DNA of 64,000 nt from contig CAKOIF010000006.1 in assembly GCA_934086485.1 (NCBI GenBank), positions 1 to 64,000 of the forward strand. The letters run 5' to 3'. Numbering within the stretch: position 1 is the first letter of the stretch; the number at the start of each line of letters is the position of its first letter. The notes beneath the pieces were generated by a model. That model saw nothing but the letters and a program-made list of their open reading frames with translations. It was not told the DNA's origin and did no database searches. Source of the DNA: an uncultured Bacilli bacterium. GTDB taxonomy: Bacteria > Bacillota_I > Bacilli_A > RF39 > UBA660. The translations under genes were made by a program, and so were the position numbers. Below, one piece after another: positions 36,145 through 44,371 of the stretch.

Positions 36145-37143
36145 CTACTTTTTCTTCATTTGTTCTAGGACATAATCAAGTAGTCCATATACTTTAGCAT
36201 AATCCATTCTTTTTGGGCCTATTATTGCAATAGAACCTTTTTCTCCATTAATATCATAAGTCCTTTTTACAATAGTTGTATTATCATCGACTTGTGATTC
36301 ATCACCTATATAAACCTTTATTTCATCACTACCATCAATACTTGTAACTTTTTTGATAAATGATTCATCCTCAAGTTTATATGCAAGTTTTTTAATTGAT
36401 TCTGGATTATCATACTCAGGCTGCTCTAATACTTTAGCTTTTCCATTTACAGTAACATTTGCATTTTCATCAACAAAATCTGTAAAAGCATTATAAAATA
36501 TATTATATACTTTTTCATAATTACTTATTTCCTGTGCAATAATTGGTTTTATTTCAAACTCTAAACGCTCTGAAACATCTTTAATTGGTGTTCCAATAAG
36601 CATCTTATTAATTATTTCACTAGTTTTAATAAGTTCTTTAACATTTGTACCCTCCGGTAAAATAAATTTTTTATTTTCTACAAGTCCTGTATTTGTACAT
36701 ACTAAAGCAACAATTTTATTTTCATCTATTGGAATAATACTTACTTGTTTAAGCAAATTATCCATGCTACTACTTCCTAAAACTATTGAAGCATAATTTG
36801 TTAAATCACTAATTATCTCCATACACTTAGTTATTGCATCAGATAATACTAAATCTTGATTTTTAACTACTCTCTGAAGTTTTAACATTTCGCTACCATT
36901 AAGTTTTTCAGGTTCCATTAAGTTTTCAACATAATATCTATAACCTTTTTCTGAGGGTATTCTTCCAGAGGATATATGATTTTTTTCAATATAACCTAAA
37001 TCCTCTAAAGTAGCCATCTCATTTCTTATTGTGGCACTTGATAAATTAAACTTTTCACAAAGTGACTTACTTCCAACAGGTTTAACGGACTTTACATAAG
37101 TCTCTACTATTACTTTTAGTAACTGTTTTTGACGATTATCCAT
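36145..37143 (-). CDS. hrcA: Heat-inducible transcription repressor HrcA
   Basis: This 332-residue repressor binds CIRCE when assisted by chaperonin. It has an N-terminal winged helix (VGSKSLCEKFNLSSATIRNEMATLEDLGYIEKNH), a GAF-like domain and the C-terminal IAIIGPKRMDYAKV motif. It is the first gene of its regulon operon. Two CIRCE copies flank the promoter, which predicts autoregulation. Confidence 0.96.
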   Translation of the reverse strand: MDNRQKQLLKVIVETYVKSVKPVGSKSLCEKFNLSSATIRNEMATLEDLGYIEKNHISSGRIPSEKGYRYYVENLMEPEKLNGSEMLKLQRVVKNQDLVLSDAITKCMEIISDLTNYASIVLGSSSMDNLLKQVSIIPIDENKIVALVCTNTGLVENKKFILPEGTNVKELIKTSEIINKMLIGTPIKDVSERLEFEIKPIIAQEISNYEKVYNIFYNAFTDFVDENANVTVNGKAKVLEQPEYDNPESIKKLAYKLEDESFIKKVTSIDGSDEIKVYIGDESQVDDNTTIVKRTYDINGEKGSIAIIGPKRMDYAKVYGLLDYVLEQMKKK

Positions 37144-37153
37144 AATGTCCTTT

Positions 37154-37180
37154 CTAGCACTTTCTTAACCAAAATGCTAA
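37154..37180. promoter_or_regulatory. CIRCE operator 1
   Basis: CTAGCACTT, 9 bases, AAATGCTAA: 9-9-9 inverted-repeat layout close to the consensus TTAGCACTC-N9-GAGTGCTAA. It lies at the predicted transcription start and the hrcA leader. Confidence 0.85.
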
Positions 37181-37184
37181 CATT

Positions 37185-37213
37185 ATTATATTATGCAAAT
37201 TAGCACTTGTCAA
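37185..37213 (-). promoter_or_regulatory. Promoter of the hrcA-dnaJ operon
   Basis: Perfect consensus: TTGACA (37208-37213), 17-nt spacer, TATAAT (37185-37190) on the minus strand. The -35 box lies inside CIRCE 2. Confidence 0.9.
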
Positions 37214-37226
37214 TACCTTTTGCTAA
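37200..37226. promoter_or_regulatory. CIRCE operator 2
   Basis: TTAGCACTT, 9 bases, TTTTGCTAA: 9-9-9 layout. The right arm is more degenerate than in CIRCE 1. It covers the -35 box of the operon promoter. Confidence 0.8.
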
Positions 37227-37250
37227 ATATTTTTTATAAAAAAATTAATG

Positions 37251-38915
37251 TTATTTTCCTAACACTAATTTTTCTTCTGTAGTTAAGAATTCATTTACTT
37301 TAACAGCACTTTTTTGTAAAAAATCTAAAAAGTCATTAATACTAATACTTGCTTTGAAAGTAACCTCACCCTCATAAAAATCAGTAAACTCTATTAAAGA
37401 ATCTTTTAAAGTTTCTTTTTGAATAACTTTATAGTTTCCATGAGCAATACTATTTCTAATACCATTAATTATTTTTTCATTTTTAATTAATTTTGAATAA
37501 GTATTTACATAACTATTTACATTATTTATAGTAGACTGAATATTTATTAAATCATTATTATATCCACTAAGGTTTACATTAATTATATTTATTTGATTAG
37601 TTATTTTATTTATAGCATCAAGTTTTCCCAGTGAAGTTACTTTTGCTAAACTATTATTACAACTAACTAAAGCATTATTTAATTTATTTATATTATTTTT
37701 AATAGCATTTTCTTTTACACCTAAATCAGTAATATATCCATCATCTGTTTTTTCCACTTCAACATTAAATGAACTTGTATCTATAAGTGAATAATCAAAA
37801 CCATCTAAGTCTAAATTTTGATATTCATTTTTATTATGTAAGACATCATCATAACCATATGCAAATAAAGCATTAAACGAGGATATTAAACTTTGGGCTA
37901 AGTCATCAGTGGCTATATAAAGTTTACCATATTTTCTTATTATATCATCATGAACTTTTTCATAATTAGATGTTCCTAATTCTTTTATTGAATTAAGAAG
38001 TAATAGATTATGAACACCAGAGACAATCATACTAAAATTATCAAATTTATCTTTATTAAATAATTTATCAACTTCATATCCTACAATTTCAATAACTCTT
38101 TCATATGGCGTATTTGGAGTTGTACTATTATAAAGGAAATTTGCTAATACATTTGTATCTTCATTTTTAGTACTAACTTTATTCCAAGAAACCACATAAT
38201 CCTCTTTAACTTTTCTTTCAAAATTCATAAGTTCATTTAAATTTAAAGATTTAGAAAACGATGTAACAGTTTCATTAAATTTATCAAATATATATCCCTC
38301 AATTGGACTTCCGTCTTTTCTTTTAATTGTAATATTATATTTATAATACATAGAAATCATATTTTTATATTCATTTAATGAATATCTTTCTTTATCTTTA
38401 CCAACCCTGCTTTTAGTGTATACAAAACATCTTGTAAAAGATGAAGTATTATAATTTTGTAATGTTGAGGAAAATGATGATATAACAAAATTTGTAAGTT
38501 TTGGTATCGGAATAACTATATCATTACCTGATACTTTTAATATAACTCTGTTATGAGCAAAATCTATCAAATACTCGCCATGACCTAGTTTATTTCTAAT
38601 CGTAGTAACTAAAGTATAGCTATCTTTAAAAGTATAACCATTTATTTCATAACCATCTATTGTTTTATTAGCAATTAAATTTACATTTTTTTCCATTAAT
38701 GAAAAAGGAAGTAAAATATTATTATTTTTATCAACCATTTTTTCTTTAATAGCTAAAAATATACTTGAAACATTTCCCATAATAGCTCCATTTAAGTATT
38801 CCTTATTAGAAATATATTCACTATAAATAGGATTACCAAATATCATCCCCATTAAAAATAAATCATATGCATAATTTCCTGAAAAATATTTTATTATAGT
38901 TTCTTCTTTATTCAT
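37251..38915 (-). CDS. Double RNxxxH (HEPN-like) protein of unknown function
   Basis: This 554-residue soluble protein has two similar segments, each a helix ending in RNxxxH-G followed by a beta-rich stretch. They are TTIRNKLGHGEYLID (R107 to H112) and NGIRNSIAHGNYKVI (R487 to H492). This RNxxxH pattern is the active-site motif of HEPN RNases and appears in several abortive-infection families. The middle is helical with many Asn residues, and no other catalytic motif is visible. It is the last gene of a four-gene operon and overlaps the phosphodiesterase gene by 4 bases (ATGA). An RNase role is plausible but not proven; HEPN-like folds can also be non-catalytic. Confidence 0.6.
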   Translation of the reverse strand: MNKEETIIKYFSGNYAYDLFLMGMIFGNPIYSEYISNKEYLNGAIMGNVSSIFLAIKEKMVDKNNNILLPFSLMEKNVNLIANKTIDGYEINGYTFKDSYTLVTTIRNKLGHGEYLIDFAHNRVILKVSGNDIVIPIPKLTNFVISSFSSTLQNYNTSSFTRCFVYTKSRVGKDKERYSLNEYKNMISMYYKYNITIKRKDGSPIEGYIFDKFNETVTSFSKSLNLNELMNFERKVKEDYVVSWNKVSTKNEDTNVLANFLYNSTTPNTPYERVIEIVGYEVDKLFNKDKFDNFSMIVSGVHNLLLLNSIKELGTSNYEKVHDDIIRKYGKLYIATDDLAQSLISSFNALFAYGYDDVLHNKNEYQNLDLDGFDYSLIDTSSFNVEVEKTDDGYITDLGVKENAIKNNINKLNNALVSCNNSLAKVTSLGKLDAINKITNQINIINVNLSGYNNDLINIQSTINNVNSYVNTYSKLIKNEKIINGIRNSIAHGNYKVIQKETLKDSLIEFTDFYEGEVTFKASISINDFLDFLQKSAVKVNEFLTTEEKLVLGK

Positions 38916-40000
38916 TTTTTCACCATTATCAAAGGTACATACATTTCATCTTCTGTAAAACCAGCGTGATTAGATTTAAATATATGTCCTCCCCTTTTAT
39001 ACTTAAATATTTTATCACTTTTTGCAAGAGCAATAAAGTCCCCAATAGAATCTTCAAAGTATTTGTTTTCATTATTTAGGCCAAATAATTTAGACTCTAT
39101 AGTTTCATTTTTATTCATTAATTTAAAATATGCTGAAAAGTATTTATTAAATAATTTTTTAAATAAAGTTTTATCAGTTACATTAAAACTGCAGCATCTT
39201 CCCTCAAGCCAAACATTATCTATAATTAAATCAAATAAATCAGGATAATCGCATAAATAAATATATTCACTATCAATATGACCATGATCTGCTGTAATAA
39301 TTAATAAAGTGTTATTTAAATTTTTTGCAAACTTTTCACATTTATCATTAATCATTTTCAAAATAGATAATACTTCTTTACTATCATTACCTTTTACATG
39401 CAAAGTGCTATCTGGATCCATATAATAGGCATAAATATAATTTTTTTCTTTTATATTTAAATTGGATTTTATCATAGATAGCATTTCATCAATATCTTTA
39501 TATGTTTCTTCATATTTAATTGGAAACACAATTTTTGAATGATATTTACCATTTTCTAGAATTCTATCAGTAATCGTTTTATAAGGGAAATATTTTTCTG
39601 CAATATTAAACGGATATTCTTCATCACTATCTTTATATTTATTGGTAAACATTGTTACAAAAGCATTTTCTTTTTTATAATACATATCCCATCCTAAATA
39701 ACCATGCGTGCAAGGATATTTTCCTGTCATAATCGAAGTTGTAGCGCTAGTGGTGGTCGAAGGACAAGTCGAGGTAACTTTTTTAACTATATTATTTACT
39801 AAAAATGTATTAGGTATTTTTTTATTTATTAAATTATAACCCATTCCATCAAATAAAATAACCACTACATTTTTAGGCTTAAAAGAATTTAATACTTCAT
39901 CAATTTCCCCGAGTGAGAAAACATTGCTTGCTAAATCAAAATATTTTTCAATACTACCTGCAATATTAACAACACTATTTTTATAATCTGGATAAATCAT
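38912..40000 (-). CDS. Alkaline phosphatase-superfamily phosphodiesterase
   Basis: This 362-residue type I phosphodiesterase/nucleotide pyrophosphatase-like enzyme is predicted to be cytosolic (no signal peptide). Metal and nucleophile motifs are VVVILFDGMGYN, CPSTTTSATTSIMTGKYP (nucleophile Thr or Ser), YMDPDSTLH, TADHGHIDSEY and GGHIFKSNHAG. The set of Asp/His ligands looks complete. The substrate may be a nucleotide, a phospholipid head group or a signalling molecule. Both ends overlap their neighbours by 4 bases, so it is strictly co-translated with the HEPN-like protein and the membrane proteins. Confidence 0.75.
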   Translation of the reverse strand: MIYPDYKNSVVNIAGSIEKYFDLASNVFSLGEIDEVLNSFKPKNVVVILFDGMGYNLINKKIPNTFLVNNIVKKVTSTCPSTTTSATTSIMTGKYPCTHGYLGWDMYYKKENAFVTMFTNKYKDSDEEYPFNIAEKYFPYKTITDRILENGKYHSKIVFPIKYEETYKDIDEMLSMIKSNLNIKEKNYIYAYYMDPDSTLHVKGNDSKEVLSILKMINDKCEKFAKNLNNTLLIITADHGHIDSEYIYLCDYPDLFDLIIDNVWLEGRCCSFNVTDKTLFKKLFNKYFSAYFKLMNKNETIESKLFGLNNENKYFEDSIGDFIALAKSDKIFKYKRGGHIFKSNHAGFTEDEMYVPLIMVKK

Positions 40001-40422
40001 AAATGCCTCGAATATTTAATTTTTTCTATAACTTTCTTAATCATTATAAATCCTGGAATATAAAATGTCAGTGAAAATATAAGCATTACAATACTTCCAT
40101 CATTCCAATTTTTTATAATTATATAATTAAAATATAATAAAAAGCTAAACCACATAATTATAAAAACAATATAGTATATATTACTAAATAAATGAAGCAT
40201 TTTATTACCAGCATCTTCATTATACAATTTTACAATTTGACAAGCATTCGAATAAATTCCTAGTAACATTCCAATTGAAAATAATAATATTATTATTTTA
40301 TTAAATCCTCCATTCGAAGGTATACTTTTTATTAAAAATAGCCATATAAAAAACATTATTATAATTGCTATACCATAAGTAATCGTATACAAAGTTTTTG
40401 AAATTTTATCAATTTTTTTCAT
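39997..40422 (-). CDS. Small membrane protein, four-helix (paralogue B)
   Basis: This 141-residue protein has four hydrophobic segments and Lys/Arg-rich ends. Its second half (WFSFLLYFNYIIIKNWNDGS to LTFYIPGFIMIKKV) aligns with the second half of the upstream gene, so the two are tandem paralogues. It overlaps both neighbours by 4 bases. Family not recognised. It could anchor the soluble partners at the membrane. Confidence 0.6.
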   Translation of the reverse strand: MKKIDKISKTLYTITYGIAIIIMFFIWLFLIKSIPSNGGFNKIIILLFSIGMLLGIYSNACQIVKLYNEDAGNKMLHLFSNIYYIVFIIMWFSFLLYFNYIIIKNWNDGSIVMLIFSLTFYIPGFIMIKKVIEKIKYSRHL

Positions 40423-40886
40423 ATAATATACCCATATTTAATTTTTCTATAAGTTGCAAGACTCATAAGAAGGCCTGGTAAATATAAAAATAAAGTACAA
40501 AGAAATTCCTTTAAGTTTGAATTATTCCAATTATTTATTAACGTATAATCATAGAAAATTAAGCTGCCAAACCAAAATATAAGAAAAGTTAAATAAATAA
40601 TTATACTTACTATATTCAATATTTTTTCATCCTTTTTCTTAGTGTAAAAATCTAGCACTATAAAAATAAACACCAATGATGAAAGTATAAAAATACCGCC
40701 AATAAGAATTAATAATAATTTGATAATTCCCGTATAATCTTTAGTAAGGTGAAACATTAATTTGCTGCACATTGCCATTAAAAAACTCATAAAAATTGAA
40801 ATTGTACTTAAGATTTTCTTCATATTTTTGTCTTTTGTTAAAGCTTTTTCTAATCTTTTTATCATTTTTTCTAATTTTTCTTCCAT
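40419..40886 (-). CDS. Small membrane protein, four-helix (paralogue A)
   Basis: This protein of about 155 residues has a basic helical N-terminus (MEEKLEKMIKRLEKALTKDKN) and four membrane segments. The start at 40886 has AGGAGG five bases upstream; the frame extends to 40919 without a better site. The motif WFGSLIFYDYTLINNWN is shared with the next gene. It is the first gene of the four-gene operon. Confidence 0.6.
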   Translation of the reverse strand: MEEKLEKMIKRLEKALTKDKNMKKILSTISIFMSFLMAMCSKLMFHLTKDYTGIIKLLLILIGGIFILSSLVFIFIVLDFYTKKKDEKILNIVSIIIYLTFLIFWFGSLIFYDYTLINNWNNSNLKEFLCTLFLYLPGLLMSLATYRKIKYGYII

Positions 40887-40931
40887 AAAACCTCCTACCC
40901 TATAATTTAATAATAACACATATTGTTAATT

Positions 40932-40959
40932 AAAAAAAGGATGAAAATAAAATTTCATC
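40932..40959 (-). terminator. Rho-independent terminator of surface protein gene 40961-42511
   Basis: The stem GATGAAA/TTTCATC (40940-40946 with 40953-40959) and a seven-T run on the minus strand. It separates the surface gene from the HEPN-like operon. Confidence 0.8.
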
Positions 40960-40960
40960 A

Positions 40961-42511
40961 CTAACTTGCTGTGTAAACATCATTATATGTACCACTGCCT
41001 GATAACTTTGCTTTAGATGATAGAGAAACGACAGGGCGAGCGCCATATGCACCAGTCACAGTAGCGTAGTCCAAATCACCCGATGAAGAAACAAGGAACC
41101 CAAAAGCACCATAAATACTGGAAATAGCAGGCGACCCCGACCAATAATTTTGGTTTGTATACAAATAATATGAACTGTTGCTTGTATTATATACTCCTCC
41201 TGCCATTGCTACTTCATCCGCTGTTATTAATCCTACTGGGTAGGTTAATGCCTTATTTCCTATACTACTTCCTTTTGATGTAAATTTATCACTTTCTGTT
41301 GGACAAGTTAATATTGGTTTTTTATTACTATTTAATCTTACATTTGCTCCATAGAAATATGTTGTGCTAGTACTCATACTTCCACTTATTTCTCCTGGGG
41401 TTCCACTACTACTTGTTGTTGCACTTCGATCGTTACAAAATATTTGATCCGCCACTAAACTTTTTGTCGTTGCATCTATTTCCAATGTTGTTGTTTTATA
41501 CCAATTATCTATTGCTGTTTTTATTGTACTTGCGGTGCTAGTTCCGTGTTGTGCACTTGCTGTATACATATAACCTACATACTCTGCTTTATTATAACTA
41601 CTATTAAAGGTATAAGTTGTCGCATTTATTTGTGTTCCTGTTCCTGTCATTACTGTCGCTGTACTACTTGTTGGAGCCGTTGTACCAGAGTATATCATCC
41701 TTATACTTCCATCGCCATTAATTCTGATTATTCTCCAGTACATATCTTTATCTCCTTCTTTTCCAAATTTTACCCAGTTATTATTTACTGCCCCCCTAAA
41801 GTAATATGACTTCATTCCAGTTGATGCAGTATAATCATCATCAGCTTTATATAATCCTTTTTCACTTGCTGTTGTTACTTTACTAAAATCTGGAGTCGTT
41901 TCATTTACTGTATTATTTGCTAAAATTGTTTCCCATCCTTTTTTCTCTAAATCTATTACATCAGAAACCACTTTATTTCCTGCACTATCTTTAATCCATA
42001 AATAATACGTTCCTTCTGTTGTTATTGTAGTACTTAAATTATAAGATATTCCACTTATTGAGGTCCAACTTGTTGGTTCAGTGCTGTTACTTGTACTTAT
42101 TCCATAGCCAGATAGTTCTATATTATCAGTAAGTATTGCAGTTATTGTTGTGTCATTTATAATTAGATTGGATATAACTGGCTTTTCTGTATCAATTATC
42201 TTATCAAAATATAGTGAACACCTATCACTACCGATAAAAGAGAAACTTACTGTACCTGAAGTACTATCATAGTTTAATACTTTACCATTATTTTCACAAA
42301 TAGTCTTTTCTTCATTTAAAACATAATTACCTTTAGGTATTGCATCTGAACTTATATATTCTCCTGATTCACCTTTTACCATTATTGCTAAATTATTTTT
42401 CTTCGGTATGTATTTATTTTTAGGTTTATTATATATTTTATTTACAAATAAAATACCTCCAATTAAAATTACTAATGATGTTAAAATTATAATTACCTTT
42501 TTATTTTTCAT
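40961..42511 (-). CDS. Secreted or anchored surface protein with lectin-like variable C-terminus
   Basis: This 516-residue protein has an N-terminal signal anchor (residues 4-25), a Cys-containing beta domain, a linker and a large C-terminal domain. That domain carries WRIIRINGDGSIRMIYSG and ends in YWSGSPAISS to GAYGARPVVSLSSKAKLSGSGTYNDVY. The (W/R)-RPV-x-L and S-G-x-G-T-x-x-D-x-Y ending is shared with the proteins at 49926-50999 and 51323-52642. The codons for YWSGSP to GARPVVS form a GC-rich patch (about 41030-41150) in an AT-rich gene. Such a C-type-lectin-like ending occurs in diversity-generating retroelement targets. Its 5' leader resembles that of 51323-52642. Ligand unknown. Confidence 0.65.
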   Translation of the reverse strand: MKNKKVIIILTSLVILIGGILFVNKIYNKPKNKYIPKKNNLAIMVKGESGEYISSDAIPKGNYVLNEEKTICENNGKVLNYDSTSGTVSFSFIGSDRCSLYFDKIIDTEKPVISNLIINDTTITAILTDNIELSGYGISTSNSTEPTSWTSISGISYNLSTTITTEGTYYLWIKDSAGNKVVSDVIDLEKKGWETILANNTVNETTPDFSKVTTASEKGLYKADDDYTASTGMKSYYFRGAVNNNWVKFGKEGDKDMYWRIIRINGDGSIRMIYSGTTAPTSSTATVMTGTGTQINATTYTFNSSYNKAEYVGYMYTASAQHGTSTASTIKTAIDNWYKTTTLEIDATTKSLVADQIFCNDRSATTSSSGTPGEISGSMSTSTTYFYGANVRLNSNKKPILTCPTESDKFTSKGSSIGNKALTYPVGLITADEVAMAGGVYNTSNSSYYLYTNQNYWSGSPAISSIYGAFGFLVSSSGDLDYATVTGAYGARPVVSLSSKAKLSGSGTYNDVYTAS

Positions 42512-42720
42512 AACCTACTCCAATTCCGCTTAAATACTGGAGTACATTTTCCTAGATTATAATCATTTAGGAAAATTGCATCTCAATTTTATGGGAAAAG
42601 GACTAGAAATCTAATCAAAAAAATGCTAAAATTAGGATAGAAATAGCATAAATACTAGGATTGATTTTCCTATATGATTATACTTTATGAAAGACTATTC
42701 CTTATAAACACTGGGTTTGT
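42512..42720 (-). promoter_or_regulatory. Long conserved leader of surface gene (copy 1)
   Basis: Minus-strand blocks ACAAACCCAGTGTTTA (5' end, 42706-42720) and CCTTTTCCCATAAAA (42587-42601) are conserved with 52698-52831 at the same 119-base distance. Between them is a terminator-like hairpin (ATGCTA to TAGCAT plus seven T). Two TATAAT boxes each precede a GGAAAATnnAnTCCnAGTATTT block. A hairpin ACTCCA/TGGAGT sequesters the ribosome-binding site. The element could contain tandem promoters, a regulated RNA or both. Confidence 0.55.
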
Positions 42721-42759
42721 GAGACTTTTAAATACTTTTTTTAATACTTAAATTTCATT

Positions 42760-42784
42760 AAAAAAATGGAGCTTTTCTACTCCA
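42760..42784 (-). terminator. Rho-independent terminator of XRE-membrane gene 1
   Basis: TGGAG/CTCCA (42767-42771 with 42780-42784) with a T-run on the minus strand; it overlaps the TAG stop. Confidence 0.75.
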
Positions 42785-44282
42785 CAGTTTTAGTAATGAT
42801 ATTAATTTTATCATTTAGTTTTTTATTTTCCTCTTTTAAAGAATTATTTTCTTCTTTTAAAGTATTATAATTATCTAAAAGTTCATTATACTTATCGGTG
42901 ATTTCATCATATTTTTCATTAATATCATCAATAATATCAGTTTGATTTTTAATATTTTCATATTCTTTTTCAATATTATTTTTTAAAATATTAATATTTT
43001 TTTCATTAGCATAAATTTTAATTATACTATTATCTCTAAAGTTATAATTATACACTTTATTATGCTTTAAATTATCGACTAAATCATCAAATATATTTTT
43101 AGCATTTACTCCATATTGATGTAAAATAATTCTATAAACGTAAGCATTTTCTTCAGTATGTGATGTAACAAAATCTGGGTATGTTTCTACTTCAATTTTA
43201 ATATTATCTAAAGTATTATCAATTACAAATTCATAATGAGTATTTGTATCAATTAAAAGATTATCTTGCATCTTTACATTAAACTCACTTTTTGTAGTTT
43301 TAAACTTTGGAGAAATGCTATTTACATAGTTAATTTTAGATACCTCAATTGAAAATAATCCAGAACCTATTCCAAATATGGAAAGTGATGCAATTAAAGT
43401 AATAAGCATTCTTTTGAAAGGCACTTTCTTACTAAATAATAAGTCAAATAAAAATTCTATAGTTAAAATATTTAAGAAAATAGTTGATAATGAAATAAGA
43501 ATTAAGCCAATGTATGTAAGTCCATTAAAGGCAAAATATAGTATTATAATAAGTCCTATAAAAAATATAATTAAGGTAACTAGAAATGGAAATGTAAAGC
43601 AAGCTATAAAAAATTTAACAAAAACAATTAAAATATTAGAAAATAAATTAATAAATGAATAATTTTTATTTTCATTTCTATCTTTTTCTTTAATAGGTTT
43701 ACTTTCCTTTACCTCTTTTGCAAATTTTAAATCATTATCTTTTTTTAAATCCATTTTGTCTAAAAAACCTATTTTAAATATATATATCATTACTATAATA
43801 AATAAAGCAACATAAGCAAAGTCAAATATAAATTCAAAGAAATTTGCCACAAAAATTGTAAAATCATTTTGACTAACGCTTGTTATTAAATTAGTTACTT
43901 TATCACTTAATAAGTTAACTGGTAACTTTAATATTAATAATGCTAAAAAAGTAAACATCATAACTAAAAAACATTTTGTATTATCAAGAAGTGTATTATT
44001 AACAATAAAGTTATAAGTATTTTTTACAAAACTAAAGAAACTATCAATTACATTTTTATCTTTATTTTCAGTATTATTAATATCTACCTCATCATTTGTA
44101 AGACTATCTAAAGAAACATTAAATATTTTACATATAGCAAGTAGCTTGTCCATTTCTGGGTATGTTTGCCCACTTTCCCATTTTGATACAGATTGTCTTG
44201 ATACATCAAGTGATGCTGCCAAGTCTTCTTGACTCATCTTATTTTCTTTTCTAAGTTTTACTAACTTTTCACTAAAATTCAT
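42777..44282 (-). CDS. XRE-family regulator with membrane domain and coiled coil
   Basis: This 501-residue protein has an N-terminal XRE helix-turn-helix (MSQEDLAASLDVSRQSVSKWESGQTYPEMDKL, about residues 17-48). It is followed by about seven membrane segments (105-310), an extracellular or cytosolic beta region and a C-terminal coiled coil rich in Asn, Leu and Lys (about 455-495). This layout suggests a membrane-tethered DNA-binding protein that senses envelope signals. The second XRE gene at 46813-47382 shares the HTH style. Repeated GTAACT/AGTTGC elements upstream may be its operator. Confidence 0.75.
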   Translation of the reverse strand: MNFSEKLVKLRKENKMSQEDLAASLDVSRQSVSKWESGQTYPEMDKLLAICKIFNVSLDSLTNDEVDINNTENKDKNVIDSFFSFVKNTYNFIVNNTLLDNTKCFLVMMFTFLALLILKLPVNLLSDKVTNLITSVSQNDFTIFVANFFEFIFDFAYVALFIIVMIYIFKIGFLDKMDLKKDNDLKFAKEVKESKPIKEKDRNENKNYSFINLFSNILIVFVKFFIACFTFPFLVTLIIFFIGLIIILYFAFNGLTYIGLILISLSTIFLNILTIEFLFDLLFSKKVPFKRMLITLIASLSIFGIGSGLFSIEVSKINYVNSISPKFKTTKSEFNVKMQDNLLIDTNTHYEFVIDNTLDNIKIEVETYPDFVTSHTEENAYVYRIILHQYGVNAKNIFDDLVDNLKHNKVYNYNFRDNSIIKIYANEKNINILKNNIEKEYENIKNQTDIIDDINEKYDEITDKYNELLDNYNTLKEENNSLKEENKKLNDKINIITKTVE

Positions 44283-44315
44283 AATCTTTCCTTCTTTCTA
44301 AAAAGATTTTATCAT

Positions 44316-44370
44316 GTAACTCAGTTGCGGAAAACCAATTTTAGGTTGTTTTTTGTAACTTTTTAGTTGC
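44316..44370. promoter_or_regulatory. Candidate XRE operator repeats
   Basis: Two imperfect palindromes, GTAACT-C-AGTTGC (44316-44328) and GTAACT-TTTT-AGTTGC (44355-44370), lie between the XRE gene start and the end of the 719-residue gene. The first overlaps the likely promoter. Autoregulation is an inference. Confidence 0.4.
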
Positions 44371-44371
44371 A

